Source: Streptomyces sp. B93 (GTDB lineage: Bacteria > Actinomycetota > Actinomycetes > Streptomycetales > Streptomycetaceae). From it: a stretch of 32,473 bases of DNA. The notes below the pieces were generated by a model, which saw only the letters and a list, made by a program, of their open reading frames with translations, had not been told where the DNA came from and made no database searches. Every line of letters begins with the position of its first letter. Positions within the stretch are counted from its first letter, which is position 1. Below, piece after piece: positions 1 to 11,985 of this stretch. The position numbers were made by a program, and so were the translations under genes. The stretch lies in contig NZ_JAGPXL010000060.1 of NCBI RefSeq assembly GCF_018070565.1, positions 1 through 32,473 on the forward strand. Direction: 5' to 3'.

Positions 1-2
1 CC

Positions 3-460
3 CTCAAAGAGGGCAGCGAGGAATACCTCGACTCCGAGAAGTACCAGCTCAAACCACGCGACTGGGACACGGCCGAACACGAGGGCCGCACCATCACCCC
101 CCTCATCACCCGCCTCAACACCATCCGGCGCGCCCATCCCGCGCTTCGGCGGCTGCGGAATCTACGCTTCCACGGCACCGACAACGAGGCGGTCATCGCG
201 TACAGCAAGCGATCCGGCGACGACACGGTTCTCGTGGTCGTCAACCTCGACCCCCACCGCACCCAGGAAGCCACGGTCTCATTGGACATGCCCCAGCTCG
301 GCCTGGACTGGCACTCCCCCCTGGCCGTACACGACGAACTCACCGGTGACACCTACCAGTGGGGCAGCAGCAACTACGTCCGTCTGGAGCCCGGCCGGTC
401 GCAGGCACATGTGTTCCAGGTCCGGCCGGCGGCCCGGCGGTTCGGGGGGGCGGCGGCCTC

Positions 461-464
<4 letters not shown>
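3..464 (+). CDS. glgE: GlgE, alpha-1,4-glucan:maltose-1-phosphate maltosyltransferase (3' end only)
   Basis: This is the C-terminal 153 residues of a GH13 maltosyltransferase that transfers maltose from alpha-maltose-1-phosphate to a growing cytoplasmic alpha-1,4-glucan. The reading frame is open from base 3. It begins with a KEGSEEYLDSEKYQL-like segment followed by PRDWD, typical of the end of the GlgE catalytic barrel. A beta-sandwich domain with VVVNLDP and HVFQV strands follows. The catalytic residues lie upstream of the window. The stop codon (462-464) overlaps the ATG of treS at 461, which implies translational coupling. Identity is supported both by the sequence and by the treS-maltokinase-glgB neighbours. 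Confidence 0.93.
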
Positions 465-2179
<1,715 letters not shown>

Positions 2180-2201
2180 GCGTGCGCCGAGGAAAGGACG
2201 C

Positions 2202-3635
2202 GTGACCATGCCGAAGACCGCATCCCTGCAACCGAGCAACATCGGCGCGGGGCAGCGACTGGCCTCGCTGGGAGAACTGCTCAGGGACTGGCTGCCGCAC
2301 CAGCGCTGGTTCGCCGGGAAACACCGGCCGGTCACGGACTTGCGTCTGCTGTCCATGACCGAGCTGTACCCCGGCTGCCTGCACCTGCTGGTGCACACCG
2401 GCCACACCGGAACACACGCCGATCCCACCGGCGTGCTGTCCGGGCATCCCGGCGGCCCCACCGCTCCGGCGGGCGGTGTGCCCGCCCCCGGCGGCACACC
2501 GGCGACCGGTGACTGCTACCAGCTCCTCATCGGCATCCAGGCACATCTGTCGCCCCGCCTCGGCCGGGCCCTGATCGGCAGGGCGGACGTCGGTCCGCTG
2601 GCCGGGATGGCGGTCTACGACGCCTTCCAGGACCCCCGTTCGGCGCATCTGCTGCTGGAGCGGCTGCGGCACCCCGGCACGCTGGGCCCGCTGCGCTTCG
2701 AGGCCGACCCGGACCAGCCGGTGCCCGCCGGTCTGGCGCCGCGGCTGCTGGACGCCGAGCAGTCCAACTCCTCGCTGGTGTACGGCGACGCGTACATCCT
2801 GAAGGTGTTCCGACGCATCCAGCCGGGTGTCAACCCCGACCTGGAGGTGCCGGTCGCGCTGGCCGCGCAGGGCTGTGACCGGGTCCCGGCGCCGGTCGCC
2901 TGGTTCCGCACCACACAGCCGCAGGAGGCCACCCTCGGGGTGCTCCAGCCGTTCCTGCCCGACGCCTCGGACGGCTGGACGCTGGCCCTGCACGCCCTGG
3001 CCACCGGTGACGACTTCACCGCGCAGGCCCATGAGCTGGGCCGGGCCACCGCGGACGTCCATCTCGCGCTGGCCGCGGCCTTCCCGGACGGGGGGCGCGG
3101 GGAGACGGCGCGGATGGCGGCCGGGATGGCCGAGCGGCTGGACGCCGCCGCACGGAGCGTGCCCCAGCTGCGGCCGTACGTGCCGGGGCTGCGCGGGGCG
3201 TTCAACGCGCTGACGGCGTGCGATCCGGGGCCGCCCGCCCAGCGGATCCACGGAGACCTGCACCTCGGTCAGGTGCTGCGGGCCGGGCGGGACTGGTTCG
3301 TCATCGACTTCGAGGGCGAACCGTCCCGGCCGCTCGCCGAACGCCGCAGCGCGCACTCCCCCGTCCGGGACATCGCGGGCATGCTGCGCTCCTTCGACTA
3401 CGCCGCCCGTCAGCGCCGCCCCTGGCGCCCGGAGTGGGCGCGCCGCTGCCGCGAGGCCTACTGCGCGGGCTACGCCGCCCGCGCCGGGTGGGACCCGCGT
3501 GCCAAGCACGGTCTGCTCCGCGCCTACGAGACCGACCGTGCCGTCTACGAAGTGCTCTACGAAGCCAGGCACCGCCCGGACTGGCTCCCCGTACCGATGG
3601 CGGCGATCGAACGACTCGCCGTGAGAGGAGACTGA
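2202..3635 (+). CDS. pep2: Maltokinase (ATP:maltose 1-phosphotransferase)
   Basis: It phosphorylates maltose at C1 with ATP to give maltose-1-phosphate, the GlgE donor. The N-terminal cap has LPHQRWFAGKHRPV, typical of actinobacterial maltokinases. The C-terminal lobe has an aminoglycoside-kinase-like fold with the catalytic loop HGDLHLGQVL (His350, Asp352) and the metal-binding IDFEGEPSRPL (Asp369, Glu371). A Gly/Pro/Thr-rich insert near residues 66-105 interrupts the cap. Two starts are possible: GTG at 2202 and ATG at 2208. The purine-rich GAGGAAAGGA at 2189-2198 is better spaced for 2208. The gene lies between treS and glgB with gaps of 22 and 4 bases, so it is surely in the same operon. 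Confidence 0.93.
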   Translation: MTMPKTASLQPSNIGAGQRLASLGELLRDWLPHQRWFAGKHRPVTDLRLLSMTELYPGCLHLLVHTGHTGTHADPTGVLSGHPGGPTAPAGGVPAPGGTPATGDCYQLLIGIQAHLSPRLGRALIGRADVGPLAGMAVYDAFQDPRSAHLLLERLRHPGTLGPLRFEADPDQPVPAGLAPRLLDAEQSNSSLVYGDAYILKVFRRIQPGVNPDLEVPVALAAQGCDRVPAPVAWFRTTQPQEATLGVLQPFLPDASDGWTLALHALATGDDFTAQAHELGRATADVHLALAAAFPDGGRGETARMAAGMAERLDAAARSVPQLRPYVPGLRGAFNALTACDPGPPAQRIHGDLHLGQVLRAGRDWFVIDFEGEPSRPLAERRSAHSPVRDIAGMLRSFDYAARQRRPWRPEWARRCREAYCAGYAARAGWDPRAKHGLLRAYETDRAVYEVLYEARHRPDWLPVPMAAIERLAVRGD

Positions 3636-3639
3636 CGCC

Positions 3640-5865
<2,226 letters not shown>

Positions 5866-5914
5866 TCCGCGTCCCGGCAGGTGTTCGACCGGTCTTCCGG
5901 GGCAGTCGGAGGAA

Positions 5915-7003
5915 ATGCGCACCGTAGGAGTGGAGGAGGAACTCCTCCTGGTCGGCCCCGAGACGGGGGAACCACAGGCGAGGTCGGCCGCGGTGCTGGC
6001 CCGCGCCTCGCACGAGGACGCGGGTCAGGAGGTGTTCGAGAAGGAACTGCACGAGCAGATGCTGGAGTTCGCCACGCATCCGCAGTCGGAGATGGCCGCC
6101 CTGGGCGCGGAGATCGTCCGCTGCCGCAAGGAGGCGGCCCGGCACGCCGGGGAGATCGGCTGCGCGGTCGCCGCGCTGGCGACCTCCCCGCTGCCGGTCA
6201 GTCCGTCGGTGGGTGCGGGCCGCCGCTACCGGTGGATGGCCGAGGAGTACGGCATCGCCACCCATGAGCAACTGGTGTGCGGCTGCCATGTGCATGTCTC
6301 GGTGGAGTCCGACGAGGAGGGGGTCGCGGTCGTCGACCGGGTCCGGCCGTGGCTGGCCGTCCTCGCGGCGCTGAGCGCCAACTCGCCGTTCTGGCAGGGC
6401 AAGGACACCAGCTACAACAGCTACCGCAGCCGGGTGTGGCAGCGCTGGCCGTCGGCGGGACCGACGGAGATCTTCGGCTCGGCGGCTCAGTACGACCGCC
6501 GGGTCGCGGACATGCTGGCCACCGGGACCATCCTCGACGACGGGATGGTCTACTTCGACGCCCGACTGTCCCGGCGCTACCCGACGGTGGAGATCCGGGT
6601 GGCGGACGTCTGTCTGCACTCCTCGACCGCCGTGCTGGTCGCCACGCTCGCCCGGGGGCTGGTCGAGACCGCCGCCCGGGAGTGGCGGGCGGGCCGCGAA
6701 CCCGTGGACCACAGTGTGAGCCTGCTCAGGCTGGCCGACTGGCGGGCCGCCCGGTCGGGGCTGACGGGCGAACTGCTGCATCCGGCGACCATGCGCCCCG
6801 CGCCCGCGGCGGACGTGGTGCGCCATCTGGTGGACCACGCCGCCGAGGCCCTCGCCGACTGCGGTGACCTCGACCGCGCCCGTGAGGGCTGCGCCGAGCT
6901 GCTGCGCCGCGGCAACGGCGCCCAGGTGCAGCGCGGGCTGCTGCGGCGCACGGAGAGCCTGCGGGACGTCGTCGTGGAGTGTGTGCGCCACACCCAGGAG
7001 TGA
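5915..7003 (+). CDS. YbdK-family carboxylate-amine ligase (glutamate-cysteine ligase type 2)
   Basis: This 362-residue protein belongs to the GCS2/YbdK family of ATP-dependent ligases, which join a carboxylate to an amine; the E. coli member has weak gamma-glutamyl-cysteine ligase activity. Family signatures are the N-terminal RTVGVEEELLLV, the CGCHVHVSVES metal-binding strand, the ANSPFWQGKDTSYNSYRSRVW loop region, and YPTVEIRVADVCL. The natural substrate is unknown. Because VGVEEE is the conserved opening, the ATG at 5915 is fixed, yet its Shine-Dalgarno GGAGG at 5908-5912 is only 2 bases away, unusually close. The gene follows glgB after 49 bases and could be cotranscribed with it. Confidence 0.88.
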   Translation: MRTVGVEEELLLVGPETGEPQARSAAVLARASHEDAGQEVFEKELHEQMLEFATHPQSEMAALGAEIVRCRKEAARHAGEIGCAVAALATSPLPVSPSVGAGRRYRWMAEEYGIATHEQLVCGCHVHVSVESDEEGVAVVDRVRPWLAVLAALSANSPFWQGKDTSYNSYRSRVWQRWPSAGPTEIFGSAAQYDRRVADMLATGTILDDGMVYFDARLSRRYPTVEIRVADVCLHSSTAVLVATLARGLVETAAREWRAGREPVDHSVSLLRLADWRAARSGLTGELLHPATMRPAPAADVVRHLVDHAAEALADCGDLDRAREGCAELLRRGNGAQVQRGLLRRTESLRDVVVECVRHTQE

Positions 7004-7027
7004 CGTTCCGGGGCTGCCCGGGCCGGG

Positions 7028-7261
7028 TCACACGATGAGGGCGATCCCGTACGCCAGGAAGAAGGCCGCGACCAGGACCACGAGGACGAGGATCAGCGTC
7101 AGCGGGGCCTTGGCCCAGCCCTTGGGCGGGTTGTGCGTCTCCTGGGGCCCGGCCTCGGGCATGCTGCTCTCCGCGGGCGGGGTCTCGCCCGGGGGGACCG
7201 AGCCGCCCGGTTCCAGGCCGGTGGAGCGCTCGGGTTCGGGGTCTGGACTGATGTGCGTCAT
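7028..7261 (-). CDS. DUF6480 family small membrane protein
   Basis: This 77-residue protein has a Pro/Glu/Gly-rich N-terminal half (SPDPEPE, PPGETPPAESSMPEAGP) followed by HNPPKGWAKAPLTLIL and a single hydrophobic segment at about residues 52-76. It therefore looks like a C-terminally anchored membrane protein with a disordered cytoplasmic tail. The layout matches the DUF6480 family of Streptomyces, whose function is unknown. I chose the ATG at 7261 (MTHISPD) because a GGAG lies just upstream and upstream in-frame sequence is not family-like. It converges on the YbdK gene (24-base gap) and diverges from the acyl-CoA synthetase gene. Confidence 0.8.
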   Translation of the reverse strand: MTHISPDPEPERSTGLEPGGSVPPGETPPAESSMPEAGPQETHNPPKGWAKAPLTLILVLVVLVAAFFLAYGIALIV

Positions 7262-7334
7262 GGACTCCGAGTCCCCCGAACCGGCCGGGCTCACCAGGAA
7301 CTGGATCACCATTGGGGACCACTTCTCGGATCCG

Positions 7335-7364
7335 GTCACCATCCGGTCCCGCCTCGACTAGATT
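7335..7364 (+). promoter_or_regulatory. Candidate promoter for the acyl-CoA synthetase gene
   Basis: TAGATT at 7359-7364 is a good vegetative -10 element. A weak -35 (GTCACC, 7335-7340) lies 18 bases upstream. The predicted transcript would start near 7371 and give a 5' leader of about 58 bases before the ATG at 7429. Only the -10 is convincing. Confidence 0.4.
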
Positions 7365-7428
7365 CGACCACCGCCGATAACTGTGCTCGTCGGCTCCGTC
7401 ACAGCCCGTACCCCCACAGGAGCAGCGC

Positions 7429-9336
7429 ATGCGCGACTTCGCCCTCGCTCCCCCGGCCGTCGCCCCCCTGACCTGTGGCCTCGCGGACAGCGTCTTCGAA
7501 CTGGCCGCGCGCACCCCCACCCTGTCCGTCCTCGCCCGGCGCCCCGGCCCCGACGCGACGGTCTGGGAGGAGGTCACCGCCGTGGAACTGCGCGACCAGG
7601 TCGTCGACCTGGCGAAGGGACTGATCGCGTCCGGGATCACCCCGGGCCACCGGGTGGCGGTGATGGCGCGGACCCGCTACGAGTGGACGGTCCTCAGCTA
7701 CGCGCTGTGGGCGGTCGGGGCCGAGGTCGTCCCGATCTACCCGACCTCCTCGCGCGAACAGGTCGAGTGGATCCTGCGGGACGCCGCCTGCGTGGGCGTC
7801 GTCGTCGAGGACGAGCACGCGGCGATGACGGTCGGCTCGGTGTGCGACGGGCTGCCCCGGCTGCGGCACGTCTGGCAGCTGGACGCGGGCGCCCTGGAGC
7901 ACCTGGTCGGCCGCGGCGAGTACGTGCCGATCGCGACCGTGGAGTCACTGCGCCGGATCGTGCTGCCCGACTCCACCGCGGTCGTCGCCTACACCTCCGG
8001 CACCTCCGGACGCCCGCTGGGCTGCGCGCTGAGCCACCGCGGCCTGGCCGGCGTCTGCGACACCCTGCTCGCCGGGTGGGGACACACCGCGGCGGCGCCG
8101 GGCGAACAGGGCGCCGTGCTGGCCTTCCTGCCGTTCTCCCACGTGTACGGGCTGATGATCCAGGGCCTGTGCATGCGCGGCGGGCTGCTGATGGGCCATG
8201 AGCCCGACCTCGGCGACCAGAGCCTCGCCTCGGCGCTGCGCACCTTCCGCCCCACCTACTTCTACGGCGTGCCCTCCGTCTTCGAGAAGCTCTACAAGAA
8301 CTTCCTGCGGGCGGCGCAGCAGGCGGGCCGCGGTGCCCTGTTCGAGCGGGCCGCCGAGACGGCGCGGGCGTTCGCGGCGGCCACCGAGCGGCAGCGGCTG
8401 GGCCGAGGCTCCGGCCCCGGTCTCGACCTGCGGATGCAGCACGCGCTGTACGAGCGGACGGTGTACCGGCGGCTGCGGGAGGCCCTGGGCGGACGGGTGC
8501 GCCGGGCCACCTCGGGCGGCTCCCCCCTCAACCGGGAACTGTCCCTCTTCTACGAGGGCATCGGCATCTACGTCCACGACGGCTACGGGCTCACCGAGAC
8601 CTGCGGCGGGGTCACCATGCAGCCGCTGGGGCGGGAGAAGTCGGGGACGGTCGGTCAGGTGCTGCCGGGCATGGAGCTGCGGGTGGCGCAGGACGGGGAG
8701 ATCCTGGTGCGCGGGCCGTCGGTGTTCCAGGGCTACATCGGCGACGAGCAGGCGACCCGGCAGGCGCTGCGGGGCGGCTGGCTGGCCACCGGGGACCTGG
8801 GACGGCTGGACGACGAGGGCTATCTGACGATCACCGGCCGCAAGAAGGACATCATCATCACCAGCAGCGGGAAGAGTGTCGCCCCGGCCGCGCTGGAGCA
8901 GCGGCTGCGGATGCACCCGCTGGTCCACCAGGCGGTGGTGGTGGGCGACAACCGGCCCTGTGTGGGGGCGCTGATCACCCTGGACCCGGACTTCCTGGCG
9001 CACTGGCGGGCGGCGCTGGCCTTGCAGGGCGACGCGCCGAGCCGGGAGGCGCGGGAGGAGAACGCGCTGCGCGAGGAGATCGCACGTGCGGTGGCGATGG
9101 CCAACAGCGTGGTGTCCCGGCAGGAGTCCATCCGGGTCTTCCGGGTGCTGCCCGCCTCCTTCGACGTCGCCAGCGGGCTGCTGACACCGTCGATGAAGCT
9201 GCGCCGGGACGCCATAGTGCGGCACTACGCGACCGAGATCGACGCCATGTACGAGGCGCGGTCACGGCCCGCGCGGCTGGCCGCGCCCCCGGAGGACCCG
9301 GCGTACTGGGACGACGTGGACGACGTGTTCCGCTGA
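7429..9336 (+). CDS. Long-chain fatty-acid-CoA ligase (FadD15-type AMP-binding enzyme)
   Basis: This 635-residue AMP-forming acyl-CoA synthetase would activate long-chain fatty acids to acyl-adenylate and then acyl-CoA in the cytoplasm. Visible core motifs are the phosphate loop YTSGTSGRPLG (residues 188-198), DGYGLTETCGG, the ATGDLGRLDDEGYLTITGRKKDIIITSSGK region and the late Lys in the SSGKSVAPAALE segment. The phosphate-loop lysine found in most family members (TGRPKG) is Leu here, a point worth checking. The start ATG has CAGGAGCAGCGC just upstream. The gene stands alone behind its own likely promoter. Confidence 0.92.
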   Translation: MRDFALAPPAVAPLTCGLADSVFELAARTPTLSVLARRPGPDATVWEEVTAVELRDQVVDLAKGLIASGITPGHRVAVMARTRYEWTVLSYALWAVGAEVVPIYPTSSREQVEWILRDAACVGVVVEDEHAAMTVGSVCDGLPRLRHVWQLDAGALEHLVGRGEYVPIATVESLRRIVLPDSTAVVAYTSGTSGRPLGCALSHRGLAGVCDTLLAGWGHTAAAPGEQGAVLAFLPFSHVYGLMIQGLCMRGGLLMGHEPDLGDQSLASALRTFRPTYFYGVPSVFEKLYKNFLRAAQQAGRGALFERAAETARAFAAATERQRLGRGSGPGLDLRMQHALYERTVYRRLREALGGRVRRATSGGSPLNRELSLFYEGIGIYVHDGYGLTETCGGVTMQPLGREKSGTVGQVLPGMELRVAQDGEILVRGPSVFQGYIGDEQATRQALRGGWLATGDLGRLDDEGYLTITGRKKDIIITSSGKSVAPAALEQRLRMHPLVHQAVVVGDNRPCVGALITLDPDFLAHWRAALALQGDAPSREAREENALREEIARAVAMANSVVSRQESIRVFRVLPASFDVASGLLTPSMKLRRDAIVRHYATEIDAMYEARSRPARLAAPPEDPAYWDDVDDVFR

Positions 9337-9494
9337 GCACCGGTGCGCGGGCCGCGCTCCACCGAGCGGCGGACGCGTAGCCCGCGCTCCACCGGGAACT
9401 CGCGTCATTGGCGTCACTGGAACCGACGAGGATCCGTCCCGCCGACGCCACGACCGGGTGGGGCGGTCCTGCCGACGGTGTGCAGGAAGGTGCG

Positions 9495-9929
9495 ATGTCG
9501 ACCGAGCCGCATTGGGACGGAACGCTGGCCGTGCAGGGAATCCCGATCCGTACCGCCACGTTCGCGGGCGAGCCGCAGGACGTGACGGGGGCGCGGCTTG
9601 CCGCGGAGGGGTTCCTGCGGGAGCTGGCGCGGGTGACCCCGCCGTCGGCACCCGAGTGCTGGCACGACGTCCTGCTGGTGGTGGACGAGCTGGCGGCGAA
9701 CGCCGTGCAGTTCGCGCCGGGCCCGTTCCGGCTGCTGCTGCGCCGCACCTTCGACGGTGTGCACATCGCGCTGCACGACACCAGCACCACCGAGCCCCGG
9801 CCGCGCCCGTTCGACCCGGAAGGGGGCGGCGGCGGCATCGGCTGGCACCTGATCCACACCCTCTGCGACCAGGTCAGCGTGGTCACCCAGGAGGACGGCA
9901 AGGACGTGCACGTCTTCCTGCCGTGGTGA
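9495..9929 (+). CDS. RsbW-like ATP-binding protein (putative anti-sigma / serine kinase)
   Basis: This 144-residue protein has the GHKL ATPase fold of the RsbW/SpoIIAB family, many members of which bind sigma factors or phosphorylate STAS proteins. The N-box is visible as LVVDELAANAVQFAPG and the ATP-lid region as HDTSTTEPRPRPFD followed by GGGGGIGWHLIHTLC. A longer frame opens at 9408, but the ATG at 9495 with AGGAAGG upstream fits the conserved domain. A STAS gene lies 85 bases downstream, a typical partner-switching pair. Whether it controls a sigma factor or has another target is not visible from sequence. Confidence 0.85.
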   Translation: MSTEPHWDGTLAVQGIPIRTATFAGEPQDVTGARLAAEGFLRELARVTPPSAPECWHDVLLVVDELAANAVQFAPGPFRLLLRRTFDGVHIALHDTSTTEPRPRPFDPEGGGGGIGWHLIHTLCDQVSVVTQEDGKDVHVFLPW

Positions 9930-9945
9930 TCTTGGTCATGGATCC

Positions 9946-9970
9946 GGATACGTCCGCCGATCCGGGGTAT
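9946..9970 (+). promoter_or_regulatory. Candidate SigB-type promoter upstream of the STAS gene
   Basis: GGAT (9946-9949), a 15-base spacer, then GGGTAT (9965-9970) fits the GNNT-N14-16-GGGTA(C/T) consensus described for S. coelicolor SigB-group sigma factors. Predicted transcription start is near 9977, giving a leader of about 38 bases before the ATG at 10015. The match is exact, but the motif is short and I did not score the genome-wide background. Confidence 0.55.
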
Positions 9971-10014
9971 GCGGAGGCGCAGTTCACAACCGTGCCGACC
10001 CGCTGGAGGTTCCC

Positions 10015-10419
10015 ATGGCCCTGGCCGACAACCCGCTGTCCGTGGAGGTCACCCTGCCCCGCGACGACGTCGCCCTGGTGAAGGTGGCGGGCCACCTGGA
10101 CGTGGACACCGCCACGGAGTTCCAGGCCCAGCTGGCCAATCAGCTGCACCACGGCCGACGGCACTTCCTGCTCGACCTCTCCGAGGTCCCGTTCATGGAC
10201 TCGTCCGGCATGAACATCATCCTGCGGGTGTACCAGGAGACCCGCCGTCTGGACGGCGTCGTCCAGGTCATCGATCCCGCCCCGGCGGTGCGGCGGGTGC
10301 TGGAGCTGACCGGTGTCAGCATCACCGTGCCGATCTCCGCCGACGTCGAGGAGGGCCTCGCGCTCGTCGACCGGCAGACGGCGGGGGCGGCACCGGGGGT
10401 GCCCGCACCGGAACGCTGA
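10015..10419 (+). CDS. STAS-domain anti-anti-sigma factor
   Basis: This 134-residue STAS protein resembles RsbV/SpoIIAA/BldG antagonists, which bind RsbW-like kinases when unphosphorylated and so release sigma factors. The phosphorylation motif FMDSSGMNIILR is intact; by analogy with SpoIIAA the acceptor is Ser64. The strand DVALVKVAGHLDVDTATEFQ opens the domain, and an Ala/Pro/Gly-rich tail ends the protein. The ATG is preceded by TGGAGG at 10004-10009. A SigB-type promoter candidate lies just upstream, so it may be stress-induced and feed back on the neighbouring RsbW-like protein. It may be the counterpart of the STAS gene near the second glycogen cluster in S. coelicolor (from memory only). 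Confidence 0.9.
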   Translation: MALADNPLSVEVTLPRDDVALVKVAGHLDVDTATEFQAQLANQLHHGRRHFLLDLSEVPFMDSSGMNIILRVYQETRRLDGVVQVIDPAPAVRRVLELTGVSITVPISADVEEGLALVDRQTAGAAPGVPAPER

Positions 10420-10510
10420 GCACGGCGGTACGGCTGCCTGCCGCGCCCGACTGGCGGAACCGTCCCGGGCGCGGTGGGATCGGTCTGGAGCCGCAGAAGG
10501 GATGGACACC

Positions 10511-11878
10511 GTGACACGACCCAGGATCCTGGTGGTGGGCGCCGGCTTCGCCGGTGTGGGGTGCGTCCGCCGGCTGGAACGCCGGCTCGCCCCGAACGAA
10601 GCCGATCTCACCCTGGTGACCCCGACCGCCTACCAGCTGTACCTGCCTCTGCTGCCCCAGGTCGCCTCCGGGGTGCTGACCCCGCAGTCGATCGCGCTGT
10701 CGCTGCGCCGCAGCCCCCGGTACCGCACCCGGATCATCCCGGGCGGGGCGATCGGCGTGGACCTCAGGGCGAAGGTCTGTGTGATCCGTACGATCACCGG
10801 CCGGATCGTCGACGAGCCGTACGACTACATCGTGCTGGCGCCCGGCAGCGTCACCCGCACCTTCGACATCCCCGGCCTCACCGACAACGCCTTCGGCCTG
10901 AAGACCCTCGCCGAGGCCGCGTACATCCGCGACCACGTCATCTCGCAGCTGGACCTCGCCGACGCCAGCCAGGACCCGGCCGAGCGGGCGTCCCGGCTCC
11001 AGTTCGTGGTGGTCGGCGGCGGCTACGCGGGCACCGAGACGGCGGCGTGCCTGCACCGGCTGACGTACAACGCGGTACGGCGCTACCCGCGGCTGGACCC
11101 GGGCCTGATCAAGTGGCACCTGATCGACATCGCCCCGAAGCTGATGCCCGAGCTGGGCGAGAAGCTGGGGAGCAGTGCCCAGGAGATCCTGCGCCGCCGC
11201 GGCATCGAGATCTCGCTGGGGGTGTCCATCGAGAAGGCGGGCCCCGAGGAGGTCACCTTCACCGACGGCCGCGTGGTCCCCACCCGCACGCTGATCTGGA
11301 CCGCCGGGGTGGTGGCGAGCCCGCTCATCGCCACGCTGGGCGCGGAGACCGTGCGGGGGCGGCTCGCGGTCACCCCGGAGATGTCCCTGCCGGGGCATGA
11401 CGGCGTGTTCGCGCTGGGCGACGCGGCCGCGGTGCCCGACCTCGACAAGGGTGAGGAGGGCGCCGTCTGCCCGCCCACCGCGCAGCACGCGACCCGGCAG
11501 GCCAAGCTGGCCGCCGACAACCTGCTGGCCGCCCTGCGCGGCGAGCCGCAGCGGCCGTACCACCACCGGGACCTGGGGCTGGTCGTGGACCTCGGCGGGC
11601 GGGACGCGGTGTCCAAGCCGCTGGGTGTGGAACTGCGCGGGCTGCCCGCCCAGGCGGTCGCCCGCGGCTACCACTGGTCGGCCCTGCGCACCAATGTCGC
11701 CAAGACGCGGGTGCTGACCAACTGGGCGCTCAACGCCATCGCGGGCGACGATTTCGTCCGCACGGGCTTCCAGGCCCGCAAGCCCGCCAAGCTGAAGGAC
11801 TTCGAGTACACGGACGCGTACATGTCCCCGGAGGAGGTCGCGGCGCACGTGGCGCGGACGTCCCGGGGGGAGGTCTGA
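10511..11878 (+). CDS. Type II NADH dehydrogenase-like FAD/NAD(P) oxidoreductase
   Basis: This 455-residue single-subunit flavoprotein of the NDH-2 family would pass electrons from NADH to quinones at the inner face of the membrane without proton pumping. The FAD-binding motif is RILVVGAGFAGVGCVRRLE at the N-terminus. The NAD-binding motif is QFVVVGGGYAGTETAACL near the middle, and the second FAD contact is GHDGVFALGDAAAVPD. The C-terminal region with NWALNAIAGDDFVRTGFQ is likely the membrane-contact part. Starts at ATG 10502 and GTG 10511 are in frame; I prefer 10511 because the purine-rich GAAGGGA ends right at the ATG but is well spaced for the GTG. Substrate specificity is inferred from the family. 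Confidence 0.88.
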   Translation: MTRPRILVVGAGFAGVGCVRRLERRLAPNEADLTLVTPTAYQLYLPLLPQVASGVLTPQSIALSLRRSPRYRTRIIPGGAIGVDLRAKVCVIRTITGRIVDEPYDYIVLAPGSVTRTFDIPGLTDNAFGLKTLAEAAYIRDHVISQLDLADASQDPAERASRLQFVVVGGGYAGTETAACLHRLTYNAVRRYPRLDPGLIKWHLIDIAPKLMPELGEKLGSSAQEILRRRGIEISLGVSIEKAGPEEVTFTDGRVVPTRTLIWTAGVVASPLIATLGAETVRGRLAVTPEMSLPGHDGVFALGDAAAVPDLDKGEEGAVCPPTAQHATRQAKLAADNLLAALRGEPQRPYHHRDLGLVVDLGGRDAVSKPLGVELRGLPAQAVARGYHWSALRTNVAKTRVLTNWALNAIAGDDFVRTGFQARKPAKLKDFEYTDAYMSPEEVAAHVARTSRGEV

Positions 11879-11921
11879 GGGTCTGGGGTTCTGAGACCCC
11901 GTGTTCCTGATCTCGGCCGCG

Positions 11922-11966
11922 CGTGTGACGCCCCGGAGGGCCGCCCGCCCTCCGGGGCGTCACACG
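11922..11966. terminator. Bidirectional intrinsic terminator (perfect 18-bp stem)
   Basis: Left arm 11923-11940 (GTGTGACGCCCCGGAGGG) is perfectly complementary to 11948-11965, with a 7-base loop; a further C-G pair extends it to 11922/11966. It sits between the convergent ends of the NADH dehydrogenase gene (11878) and the sigma factor gene (11986). There is no long T-tract, common for Streptomyces terminators. A smaller 6-bp hairpin (11879-11884 with 11894-11899) directly follows the upstream stop codon. Confidence 0.85.
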
Positions 11967-11985
11967 TGGTCCGCCCCGTTCCGCC

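Noticed and set aside
9408..9494. Longer N-terminus for the RsbW-like protein from ATG 9408
   Set aside because: The extra 29 residues are not domain-like, and AGGAAGG directly supports the ATG at 9495.
9337..9494. Functional element in the short direct repeats (GCGCTCCACCG twice, GCGTCA twice)
   Set aside because: The copies are short and expected by chance in this composition; no convincing promoter pair is visible.
10313..10510. N-terminal extension of the NADH dehydrogenase frame
   Set aside because: The extension overlaps the STAS gene in another frame and is Arg/Ser-rich without family similarity; the FAD motif begins right after 10511.
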